From a virus, in the IMG/VR virus record IMGVR_UViG_3300032245_000376, positions 1-36,159 of that record: DNA of 36,159 nucleotides. One strand, 5' to 3'. The translations under genes were made by a program, and so were the position numbers. The notes below the pieces were generated by a model. That model saw only the letters and a program-made list of their open reading frames with translations. It was not told the DNA's origin and did no database searches. Positions 25,225 to 33,476 of the stretch are shown here, piece by piece. How positions within the stretch are numbered: position 1 is the stretch's first letter; each line of letters starts with the position of its first letter.

Positions 25225-28200
25225 ATGTCAAAACAATTATTAAGATCATACATTTACACGCCAGGCGCGGCAGGTGTAGGAACCATCAAGATTCCAGGGA
25301 AATGGGATCTTAACCAAATTACATTAATCACCAATGTAACAAGAAATTCTATCATTTACAACTTTGCTGATGCAACATTTACCAACACATCAGTAAGTTT
25401 TAGCAGAGCCAACGATGCAAACTTTCCTCAAGTGTTACAAACTGCGGACGGTATAACAACAATTACACTTGGGTATAGTACAACTGGACATCTTTCTGCA
25501 GATAACCTACAAATATTTGTAGAAAACCCTGTAACTGTTGTTCGTCCTTGGGAATTTGGCACAGACGCTTTTGAACGTATGCGTACCGCAAATCCACAGA
25601 GTATGCTTGACGCTGACTTCGAATACGGATTACAGCCAACCAAATGGATGCAGTTAGAATTAGAGCGCGGATATCCTTCCTTATATGAAATTCCCGGAAC
25701 TGATACAAACTTATCTAACATTACCACAAACGCCAGTGGCGGTGGCGCCTCAGATATTGAAAGTTTAATTACTATAACTACACCTACTCCGCATTATTTT
25801 GCAACGGGTACTGTTGTGACACTTAAAGGATTAAATACCGCTATTACAGGATGGAGTCGTGCAGAAGGTAGTTTCCTTATTAATGCTGTACCTAGTCCAA
25901 CAACATTTAACTACTATGCCAAGGCCAAAGTTGGAACCAGTGGTGGACAAAGTTTATATACCTCATACGCAATTTTGCGTAAGGGCGGATTCTATACAGG
26001 TGCTGACATTGGCACTGCTACATTTGCCACCGCAGGATCTGGTGCGGCCGCTACAGGTACAGTAACAGTGACATTTGCCACCAATCACGGATTGTTGCCC
26101 GGCGGCAGTATTTTAACTACCATCAGCAGTGATAACGGCTCTAACAACCATACATTGTGCCAAGGGCCTTTTTATATTTTAAGTGTTCCAAGTGCAACCA
26201 CACTAACTTATGCGGCTCGAGATGTTGGTACAATTACTGGCACCCCTGCTGGTAAAGTTTATGCCAGACCTGATGCATTCTTTATTCACAGACCTTTTGA
26301 CGGTGGTGTAAGTTTAGGTACAGGTAGTCCCGGACACGGACATCAAGCCGTGCGTCAAAGTAAAAAATATATTCGTTATCAGTCTGGTAAGGCTGTTAAC
26401 TATAATACAGGTGCGCTGTTTTCACCTAATTATGACTTAAAATCAATTACAGCCAACGGAACAACCGTGGGCTCAACTATTACTGTTACTACAGACGATT
26501 TAGATCATGGACTGCAAGTTGGTGCAGTTATTAATTTAAATGGAATAGTAACAACGGGCTACAATGGAAACTATGTTGTGGCAAGTATTGTTGACGAACG
26601 TGTATTCACAGTGATTGCTACACAAGTATTAGGTGATACCCGTGCATATTTCCAGGCTCCTGCTGTGGTTAGTCATGTTAGTTGGCACGGTTCAACTGTT
26701 CGTGCAGGCACCTACGATGATCAAAACGGCATGTACTGGCAGTTTGATGGTCAACAAATGTCCATTGGACAGCGCAGTAGCACATTCCAAACTGCCGGAA
26801 CAGTTAGTGCCACACCCGACAGCAGTTTGGTAACTGGAATCGATACCAGATTCAATGAACAAGTGGCCGCCGGAGACCGTGTGGTTATTCGTGGTATGAC
26901 ACACGTGGTCACTGCTGTCGCTGGAACAGCAACCATGTATGTTAGTCCTGACTATCGAGGCGCATCAGCAGTTAGTGGTGCTAAACTGGTAAAAATTAAA
27001 GATATTCTTGTTCCACAAAGTCAGTGGAACATGGACCGTTGTGACGGCTCTAACAGTGTGTTCAATACAAGTGGTTACAATCTGTTGCCCAATAAAATGC
27101 AGATGATCGGCCTACAATGGACCTGGTACGGTGCTGGATTTATTGAATGGATCTTACGCGGACCAGATGGTAGATATATCACAGTACACCGTATCAAGAA
27201 CAGTAACGTCAACACAGAAGCATATATGCGTTCTGGCAACATGCCTGTGCGCTATGAAATTCAAAATGAAAGTGCCCGCGCCGCTATTACTGGTACAAAT
27301 CTAAGTACCATAGGTACATCAATGACCTTAACTGACGTTACTTTCTTCCCAAGCACAGGTACCGTCTATGTTGATAACGAAATGATTGGTTACACAGGTA
27401 AAAGTGCCAGTTCCGGAACAGCACAATTAACAGGTCTAAGTCGTGCTGTGTCTTTATCAATGTTTACAGGTGGCACGACTCGTACATTTACAGGGGGTAC
27501 CGCAGCCACACACAGTACAGGCACCGGTGTTATCTTGATCAGTCAAACTGCAACTCCGACTATTAGTCACTGGGGTTCAGCGTTCTTAACAGACGGCGGC
27601 TTTGACCAAGACCGTGGTTACATTTTTAACTATCAGGCTCCCAACATCATTGCTGGACCAGTTAAGAAAACTGCGTTTGCTATTCGACTGGCACCAAGTG
27701 TAAGCAATGCTATTCCTGGAGATCTCGGAGTTAGAGAACTTATTAACCGTGCTCAGTTGTTACTACAGTCAATTGAAATTACAGCGGGCGGTAGTACATC
27801 ACCTAACCAGGCCATTATTATCGAAGGTGTACTAAATCCAAGCAACTATTCAACAAGTACAAATAATACTACCTGGAACAGTTTACAGGGTGGACCACAG
27901 GGCGGTAACGCTTACGGTACAGGCCAACCAAGTTTTGCACAGATTGCTCCGGGAAATACCATGTTCTTTGATAACAGTGCAACTTATATCACTACAGTAG
28001 CCGCAGGCGCTGCCGCAGGCGCCAGTACAATTGCTGTATACACCACAGCAACCATGCAGGTTGGTGATGCAATAAGCACAGCCTCGGGTACTATTGCAGG
28101 AGGTACAGTTATTACTAACTGTTCGTCGAGTGCAACAGTCCAAATAAGTCAGCCATTAATCGGAAACTTAACAGCCAACGTAGGTATTGCTGGATTTAGA

Positions 28201-28425
28201 AATACCTACGCACAGCCAGGTGAAACTATTTTCTCGTTTATTTCTAGCCCTGCTAACAAGGACGCTTTGGACTTATCAGCATTGAAAGAAATGACCAACA
28301 CACCGTTAGGTGGCCGTGGAGCGTATCCAAACGGTCCGGACGTATTAGCGATTAACGTTTATGTTACAACCGGCACAGCATTAAGTACTAACTTGGTACT
28401 ACGTTGGGGTGAAGCACAAGCGTAA
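25225..28425 (+). CDS. Large virion structural protein of aquatic T4-like phage type (1066 aa)
   Basis: Unlike its neighbours this large protein is not built of fibre repeats. Notable segments are VRPWEFGTDAFERMRTANPQ and MLDADFEYGLQPTKWMQLEL near residues 110-150. GGVSLGTGSPGHGHQAVRQS lies near 360, MSIGQRSSTFQTAGTVSATP near 510, and GFIEWILRGPDGRYITVHRI near 640. YVDNEMIGYTGKSA and AQLTGLSRAVS follow at about 715-740. I recognise this overall pattern from large virion proteins in T4-like aquatic phages, where the exact location in the particle is generally not assigned. The ribosome site AAGGA lies about 10 bases before the ATG. It may be a baseplate or proximal fibre component, based on size and location between fibre genes. 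Confidence 0.8.
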   Translation: MSKQLLRSYIYTPGAAGVGTIKIPGKWDLNQITLITNVTRNSIIYNFADATFTNTSVSFSRANDANFPQVLQTADGITTITLGYSTTGHLSADNLQIFVENPVTVVRPWEFGTDAFERMRTANPQSMLDADFEYGLQPTKWMQLELERGYPSLYEIPGTDTNLSNITTNASGGGASDIESLITITTPTPHYFATGTVVTLKGLNTAITGWSRAEGSFLINAVPSPTTFNYYAKAKVGTSGGQSLYTSYAILRKGGFYTGADIGTATFATAGSGAAATGTVTVTFATNHGLLPGGSILTTISSDNGSNNHTLCQGPFYILSVPSATTLTYAARDVGTITGTPAGKVYARPDAFFIHRPFDGGVSLGTGSPGHGHQAVRQSKKYIRYQSGKAVNYNTGALFSPNYDLKSITANGTTVGSTITVTTDDLDHGLQVGAVINLNGIVTTGYNGNYVVASIVDERVFTVIATQVLGDTRAYFQAPAVVSHVSWHGSTVRAGTYDDQNGMYWQFDGQQMSIGQRSSTFQTAGTVSATPDSSLVTGIDTRFNEQVAAGDRVVIRGMTHVVTAVAGTATMYVSPDYRGASAVSGAKLVKIKDILVPQSQWNMDRCDGSNSVFNTSGYNLLPNKMQMIGLQWTWYGAGFIEWILRGPDGRYITVHRIKNSNVNTEAYMRSGNMPVRYEIQNESARAAITGTNLSTIGTSMTLTDVTFFPSTGTVYVDNEMIGYTGKSASSGTAQLTGLSRAVSLSMFTGGTTRTFTGGTAATHSTGTGVILISQTATPTISHWGSAFLTDGGFDQDRGYIFNYQAPNIIAGPVKKTAFAIRLAPSVSNAIPGDLGVRELINRAQLLLQSIEITAGGSTSPNQAIIIEGVLNPSNYSTSTNNTTWNSLQGGPQGGNAYGTGQPSFAQIAPGNTMFFDNSATYITTVAAGAAAGASTIAVYTTATMQVGDAISTASGTIAGGTVITNCSSSATVQISQPLIGNLTANVGIAGFRNTYAQPGETIFSFISSPANKDALDLSALKEMTNTPLGGRGAYPNGPDVLAINVYVTTGTALSTNLVLRWGEAQA

Positions 28426-28433
28426 AAGTTTGG

Positions 28434-28440
28434 TAAATAC
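28434..28440 (+). promoter_or_regulatory. Putative late promoter element TAAATAC before the S74 fibre gene
   Basis: GGTAAATAC lies 9 bases after the preceding stop and 22 bases before the ATG at 28463. A weak ribosome site (TAGGA) lies between, so this copy would give a conventional short leader. Confidence 0.55.
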
Positions 28441-28462
28441 ACTAAATTACTAGGATACATCA

Positions 28463-31400
28463 ATGAGTTTAGCCAGTCAACTATCGTTTTTAGAATCAAG
28501 CACATCAACAATACAGCAGATCAACAATAATATTGTTATTGCTGCCGGTGCTAATGCATCAAGTACCACAACAGGTGCGCTACAAATTGTCAACGGTGGA
28601 CTGGCTGTAGGCGGTGGTGTATTTGTTGGCGGTACTGTTACTGCTACAAGTTTTGTTGGTACATTTGCGGGTACCGTTTCGGGAACAGCAACCACTGCTA
28701 CAAACATTGCCGCAGGTACAGCGGGCCAAATTCACTATCAAACAGCACCGGGCCTAACTGGTTTTGCTGGTCCCGGATCATATGGTCAGTTCTTGATGTC
28801 AACTGGTGCTAGTGCTCCGGTATATCAATCAACATTGACACAGGTTAACGGTAATATTATCATTACTAGCAACACAGGGGCTTCTTCAACAATCACAGGT
28901 GCTCTACAGGTAGTCAACGGTGGCGTAGGTATTGGTGGTAACCTATATGTTGGCGATTTTATTCAAGTTTATAGTGGAAATAACACTTATAAATTAAGAC
29001 TACAATCTTCAGGTGCGGGCTTGAGACAACTTAATTTAGGTGTTGATGATTCTACCAGTAAAACATTTATTGATACTACATATTCAACTACTGGTGCATA
29101 TCCATTGCAAATTAGATCTGGTGGTACGTCAATTGCAGAATTTAGTTCTACTCAACTAGTATTACCAACAACAACTAGTGTTTCGTCAACTAACACCGGT
29201 GCCCTACAGGTAGCAGGCGGCATTGGTGTAGCAGGTGGTGGATTCTTTGGTGGCATTGTAACTGCCACAACATTTGTTGGTACATTTAACGGCACAATTG
29301 GTGCAGGTACTACTATCACAACTGCTACTAATATTGCCGCAGGTACCGCCGGTCAATTGCACTATCAAAGTGCTCCAGGCATAACTGCATTTGCTGGACC
29401 AGGTACAGCAGGACAACTTTTAGTTAGTGCAGGAACAAGTGCTCCAACATATACCAACACAGGATCGATCGGAGTTGGTTTTGTAAGTAACCTATTAACA
29501 GCAGGTACAGGTCTAACTGGAACAGCATATAATGGATCTGTTGCACAAACTTGGACATTGAATACAGCAACTTTAGTGGCTACTGCGGTAACTGCCTTAA
29601 CAGTTTCTGGAACAGTAACAACCGCAACTAATATTGCCGCTGGCACAGCAGGTCAGTTACCTTATCAATCAGCACCTAGCGTAACTAGTTTTGTAGGACC
29701 TGGTACATTTGGTCAGTTCTTGATGTCAACTGGTGCTAATGCTCCTGTGTATCAAAGCACACTAACACAAGCCGGTGGTAATATTATCATCACTAGTAAT
29801 ACTGCGGCTACTTCAACAACTACCGGTGCTCTACAAGTGGTCAACGGTGGTGTTGGCATTGGTGGTAATCTATATGTTGGTGGTGAGATTGTTGCTACAA
29901 AATTAACAATTCAACTTACTACAGTTACAACCACACTGGTACAAACAGATGATATTATCAGTACATACAATTATACCAATGCCACTTCAACAACTACAGG
30001 TGCGTTGCAAGTTGCTGGTGGTGCTGGCATTGGTAGAGATTTATATGTTGGCGGAAACATAACTGTTTTAGGAACTATTAATGCCAGCATTACCGGTGTC
30101 AGTACAACTGCTACAAACATTGCAGGCGGTACTGCTGGACAACTACATTATCAAACAGGTCCAGGTGCTACAAGTTTTGTAAGCACAGCAACTACAGGTA
30201 ACTTCTTACAGGCCAACTATGTAGGTGCTCCTACCTGGACCAGTACGGGTAGTATCTATGTAAACCGTGCTACTATAGCGGATACAGCAACTACCGCAAC
30301 CAATGCCGGTACTGCTTATGCAACTATTGCTAGCCATTCAGCAGGTACTGGCTTAACAGGCTCAGCGTTTAACGGAAGTGCGGCACAGACATGGACATTG
30401 AATACTGCTACATTAATGCAAACTTCTGTCAACGTTGTTGGCGGCGCGGCAGGTAGTTTGGTATATCAAACCGATGCTGGTGCAACCACAACACTGGCAT
30501 TAGGTACTAACGGCTATGTGTTAACAGCAGGTGCAAGTGCTCCTGCTTGGACAGCATTAAGTGGTGTTACATCAGGTAATGCAACCAATGCGGCCAACGT
30601 TGCAACTGTGGCACAACCTGCCAGTGGTACATATTACCCAACATTTGTCAATGCCAACAATGCTTCAAGTGCTAATATGGCGGTGTATACTACTAGTAGT
30701 CACTCAATTAACCCAAGTAACGGGTATATGATGATTGGTACTGGTACTCCTGGTGCTCCAATATCATTTACTGATGCTACTGGTCTAAAGATACAGTTAA
30801 ATGCTAACGCGGCCAACTATTATGCAATTGAAAAACAAGCCGCAGTAAACGGTGGGGACAGTCTGTTCAAATATAATGCAGGTAATACTGCGGCAGGTGA
30901 ACACGGATTCTATAGCGGTGGTGCATTAAAATTCTTAGTCGATGCTAATTCAAACGCTATCATGGGACAGGGCGGAAACCTTGTTATTCGGGGTAGTTCT
31001 ACTGTATCGGCCGAAGGTGCTCAAATTGTTCTAGGTTACGGTAACAACCAAGCCGCTAGTATCACTGGACAGGCAAACTATACATGGAATATTGATGTTG
31101 CCGCAGGAACCGCAAACAATAATCTTAGAATTTTCCGTCAAAACTCTGCAGGTGCAACTGTACAGGCCATAATTGCATCAGAAGCAGATGGCGGTGTACA
31201 ACTATTGAGTCTAGGAGTTGGCACAGCAGGCTCGGGTACAACTGGTGAAATTCGTGCAACCAACGAAATTACAGCCTACTATTCAGATCGCAGACTAAAA
31301 GAAAATGTTGCTGTAATTGATAATGCTGTTGAAAAAGTTCTAAGTTTACATGGTATTACTTATACACCAAACGACATTGCCGCAAGTTTTGGATATGATA

Positions 31401-31639
31401 AGACAGTTAAACTAGTTGGTTTATTTGCTGACGAAGTTGAGGCTGTACTACCAGAAGCAACTCGCCCTGCACCGTTTGACCAAGATGAAAATGGTAATAG
31501 CAAGAGCGGTGAGAACTACAAAACAATTCAATACGAAAAAGTAGTTCCACTACTAGTTGAAGCAATCAAGGAACAGCAAGCCACAATTAAAACTTTATTA
31601 TCCGAGTTAGAAGATATCAAAAAACAACTAGGTAAATAA
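28463..31639 (+). CDS. Tail fibre with C-terminal peptidase S74 chaperone domain (1058 aa)
   Basis: The shaft has repeated GGVGIGGNLYVGG units and five 'GTAGQxxYQ' modules, closely related to those in the 1456 aa fibre. Residues about 870-930 are less repetitive. From residue 941 a peptidase S74 (intramolecular chaperone) domain begins with SDRRLKENVAVIDNAVEKVL. S941 and K946 correspond to the Ser/Lys pair that carries out self-cleavage in endosialidase-type fibres. GLFADEVEAVLPEA and YEKVVPLLVEAIKEQQ follow, the latter leading into a C-terminal coiled coil (about 1027-1058). The domain drives trimerisation of the fibre and is then released in characterised members. Cleavage here is inferred from the conserved motif. 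It is the last of the long fibres on this strand. Confidence 0.92.
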   Translation: MSLASQLSFLESSTSTIQQINNNIVIAAGANASSTTTGALQIVNGGLAVGGGVFVGGTVTATSFVGTFAGTVSGTATTATNIAAGTAGQIHYQTAPGLTGFAGPGSYGQFLMSTGASAPVYQSTLTQVNGNIIITSNTGASSTITGALQVVNGGVGIGGNLYVGDFIQVYSGNNTYKLRLQSSGAGLRQLNLGVDDSTSKTFIDTTYSTTGAYPLQIRSGGTSIAEFSSTQLVLPTTTSVSSTNTGALQVAGGIGVAGGGFFGGIVTATTFVGTFNGTIGAGTTITTATNIAAGTAGQLHYQSAPGITAFAGPGTAGQLLVSAGTSAPTYTNTGSIGVGFVSNLLTAGTGLTGTAYNGSVAQTWTLNTATLVATAVTALTVSGTVTTATNIAAGTAGQLPYQSAPSVTSFVGPGTFGQFLMSTGANAPVYQSTLTQAGGNIIITSNTAATSTTTGALQVVNGGVGIGGNLYVGGEIVATKLTIQLTTVTTTLVQTDDIISTYNYTNATSTTTGALQVAGGAGIGRDLYVGGNITVLGTINASITGVSTTATNIAGGTAGQLHYQTGPGATSFVSTATTGNFLQANYVGAPTWTSTGSIYVNRATIADTATTATNAGTAYATIASHSAGTGLTGSAFNGSAAQTWTLNTATLMQTSVNVVGGAAGSLVYQTDAGATTTLALGTNGYVLTAGASAPAWTALSGVTSGNATNAANVATVAQPASGTYYPTFVNANNASSANMAVYTTSSHSINPSNGYMMIGTGTPGAPISFTDATGLKIQLNANAANYYAIEKQAAVNGGDSLFKYNAGNTAAGEHGFYSGGALKFLVDANSNAIMGQGGNLVIRGSSTVSAEGAQIVLGYGNNQAASITGQANYTWNIDVAAGTANNNLRIFRQNSAGATVQAIIASEADGGVQLLSLGVGTAGSGTTGEIRATNEITAYYSDRRLKENVAVIDNAVEKVLSLHGITYTPNDIAASFGYDKTVKLVGLFADEVEAVLPEATRPAPFDQDENGNSKSGENYKTIQYEKVVPLLVEAIKEQQATIKTLLSELEDIKKQLGK

Positions 31640-31678
31640 CACGATATCAATAAATGTATCAGGTTAATTAATGGCAAA

Positions 31679-31686
31679 TAAATATC
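31679..31686 (+). promoter_or_regulatory. Possible late promoter TAAATATC
   Basis: AATAAATATC lies in the 61-base gap after the S74 fibre gene, 14 bases before the GTG at 31701. A related AATAAATG occurs at 31649-31656. Both resemble the TAAATAC elements used elsewhere in the window, with one or two differences. Confidence 0.4.
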
Positions 31687-31700
31687 TAGGAGACTAAAGA

Positions 31701-31904
31701 GTGGCGTCAGTTTTACCAGCAACAGGTTCAGCAATTAAAATGGGTGGTGTTAAATTAGCATACACCAACGTTGCCCCCGGTGCCGGCCAAAATATTGCGC
31801 TCAGTGCCACCCTTGGCGCCAGTTATGGCGGTAAAGTAGCCGGTACACAAATTAGTTTCTCATCAACGTTCGGTGGCAAAACTGCCCCTTACACTTACGC
31901 TTAA
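31701..31904 (+). CDS. Small structural-type protein (67 aa), GTG start
   Basis: This 67 aa protein (MASVLPATGSAIKMGGVKLA near the N-terminus, ISFSSTFGGKTAPYTYA at the end) starts with GTG, set by a good ribosome site (AGGAG at 31689-31693). It is rich in Gly, Ala and Ser with no charged clusters. The pattern 'LPATGSAIKMGGV...' recalls short phage virion proteins of the type 'LPxSGxIxxxxVN' found in aquatic phages. That is a weak resemblance and I assign no function. It lies just downstream of the fibre cluster and 13 bases before the next gene. Confidence 0.65.
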   Translation: MASVLPATGSAIKMGGVKLAYTNVAPGAGQNIALSATLGASYGGKVAGTQISFSSTFGGKTAPYTYA

Positions 31905-31917
31905 AATTGGACGTAAT

Positions 31918-32388
31918 ATGAGTTTAGATATTAAGAATTTGCTTAAAGTAGCCGCCGCATCTCAAATCAGCAGATGGGAATTAGATACAATCACATGGAG
32001 TGAGAGGAAAACCAATCCTCAAGTACTCGCAGAATTCCTAAAAAGAATTGATGCCCTACAGACATTAAAGAAACCAACAGATCTAGAACGCCAAGAGTTA
32101 GCCATACTCGACGAACTAGCCAACGATATGGATGAAGATGAATGCCGAGAACTATTTGGCCAAGATGACGAAACTGTAAAACAACGTTTTGTAGAATCAT
32201 TGGCTCGTCAAGGAGCATTAGAAACTCTTTGTAAAAATGAACTCAGCATTGACACAATGGAAAAAATGTGTAAACTAAGTCCTAATGATTTTATTTTAAC
32301 TGCTAAACGCAGTCAAGACCTTATTAATTCTATTCAAGAATTGGTCATACAAGGCGAAACATTAAGTAACGATGTAGCCGGCGCATGA
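31918..32388 (+). CDS. Unknown helical protein (156 aa)
   Basis: I chose the ATG at 31918 because it follows the preceding stop by 13 bases. The in-frame GTG at 31873 would overlap the small upstream gene by about 30 bases. The protein is charged and looks almost wholly alpha-helical (PQVLAEFLKRIDALQTLKKP, RQELAILDELANDMDEDECR, RSQDLINSIQELVIQGETLS), with an acidic middle. It has no membrane segment or recognised motif. Its last four bases overlap the start of the glycosyltransferase gene (ATGA), so the two are likely co-translated. Assembly chaperone or regulatory roles are possible but unsupported. Confidence 0.7.
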   Translation: MSLDIKNLLKVAAASQISRWELDTITWSERKTNPQVLAEFLKRIDALQTLKKPTDLERQELAILDELANDMDEDECRELFGQDDETVKQRFVESLARQGALETLCKNELSIDTMEKMCKLSPNDFILTAKRSQDLINSIQELVIQGETLSNDVAGA

Positions 32389-33038
32389 CAAATAGTGTAT
32401 TCTCCTCTAGCCAGTGGAGTCTAAAAAAATCAAAACTGGCAGTATTAAGTCCCACACGCGATCAAGTACATGCGGCATTTAGTAAATGCATGATTGAACT
32501 GGTCAAACTCAACACCATGAAGGGACTGGACACGCATGTTATCTATGATGCCAGTACAGTCCTACTAACACAACGAGAAAGACTGGCATTAGAAGCACGT
32601 AAAATTGGTGCAGAATACATGTTGTGGTTAGACAGTGACATGGTATTTCCTGCTACTACTGCACTACGCCTGCTGGCGCACAAAGAAGATATCGTCTGTG
32701 CAAACTATATTCGTAGACAGCCTCCTTATAAAGGTGTTGCCTATCCTATTATCGGCGATTGGGGGAATCCTTTACCATTTGAATCACAAGATGACCTAGC
32801 AGAAGTGGAAGGTATTGGTATGGGCTGTATGCTTATGAAAACATCGATACTAGACAAAATTCCGCAACCTTGGTTTGAATTTGGTTGGACTCCCGAAAGC
32901 AACGATCATCTAGGTGAAGACATGATCTTTTGTCAGAAGATGGCCGCGATTGGTCATACGGTTAAAGTGGATACACAACTAAGCATGGAGATGCGCCACC
33001 TGGGCACCTATGCATTTGGGCCAGATTTACTCAAGTAA
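32385..33038 (+). CDS. GT-A fold glycosyltransferase (217 aa)
   Basis: The protein has a nucleotide-sugar-binding N-terminal half (KLAVLSPTRDQVHAAFSKCM). A DxD motif within YMLWLDSDMVFP (D83-S84-D85) would bind the metal and sugar-nucleotide. Further features are DIVCANYIRR, GIGMGCMLMKTSIL, an acidic LGEDMIFCQKM segment and a C-terminal H in MRHLGTYAFG. All are typical of family 2-like glycosyltransferases carried by phages. The acceptor is unknown; virion protein, phage DNA or the host surface are all possible. The start overlaps the stop of the preceding gene by four bases. The 3' end overlaps the convergent Nudix gene by 12 bases. Confidence 0.85.
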   Translation: MTNSVFSSSQWSLKKSKLAVLSPTRDQVHAAFSKCMIELVKLNTMKGLDTHVIYDASTVLLTQRERLALEARKIGAEYMLWLDSDMVFPATTALRLLAHKEDIVCANYIRRQPPYKGVAYPIIGDWGNPLPFESQDDLAEVEGIGMGCMLMKTSILDKIPQPWFEFGWTPESNDHLGEDMIFCQKMAAIGHTVKVDTQLSMEMRHLGTYAFGPDLLK

Positions 33039-33476
33039 ATCTAAAAGAAGTTCTAATTTACCTTTAATAACTTTACTGCCAAAACTGGCCTTAAGTCCTT
33101 GATGCAGTGGCTTAGGCCAGTTCTCATAACTACACCAAGCATATCCGCTATGCTCTTCGTTTAGTTGAGGAATAAATTCATTATCAACAATCACAACATA
33201 GGTGTTATACTGAAAATTTTGATCGTTACTGGTAAACAATTCTAGAGGAATTGTCTTTTTAATCTCAGCAACTTTACCTATCTCTTCTTCTATTTCTCTT
33301 TTCAGTGCTTCAAAGGGTGTAGCATCAGTAGGTTCTTTGCGACCACCTACTAGACCCCATGTATCAGCAGTACGCCCCTGTGTGCGTAGTAAGAACAAAA
33401 AACGCTTGGTATTTTTTGCTAGAAATAAACCACCGCTTGCGATGATTTGTTGCGAATTTACAGTATTATTCTCCAT
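33027..33476 (-). CDS. Nudix hydrolase (149 aa)
   Basis: A Nudix box is seen at residues 45-67, GRKEPTDATPFEALKREI followed by EEEIG. The catalytic REIEEEIG lies at 60-67, and the usual W-G-x-x-G-G lead is present (W40 to G45). The loop before the helix is one residue longer than the common 23-residue box, and the usual Gly-Glu before Thr-Pro is replaced by Asp-Ala. Nudix enzymes split nucleoside diphosphates linked to another group. Candidate substrates include oxidised nucleotides, ADP-ribose, NAD(H) or RNA caps, and none can be chosen here. The ATG overlaps the 3' end of the gp15-like gene by 19 bases, so it is the last gene of a gp14-gp15-Nudix unit. Confidence 0.87.
   Translation of the reverse strand: MENNTVNSQQIIASGGLFLAKNTKRFLFLLRTQGRTADTWGLVGGRKEPTDATPFEALKREIEEEIGKVAEIKKTIPLELFTSNDQNFQYNTYVVIVDNEFIPQLNEEHSGYAWCSYENWPKPLHQGLKASFGSKVIKGKLELLLDLLE

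Noticed and set aside
25831-25838. TTAAATACC inside the 1066 aa gene as a promoter
   Set aside because: It lies mid-gene in a well-supported coding frame with no start codon nearby in the right place; likely chance.
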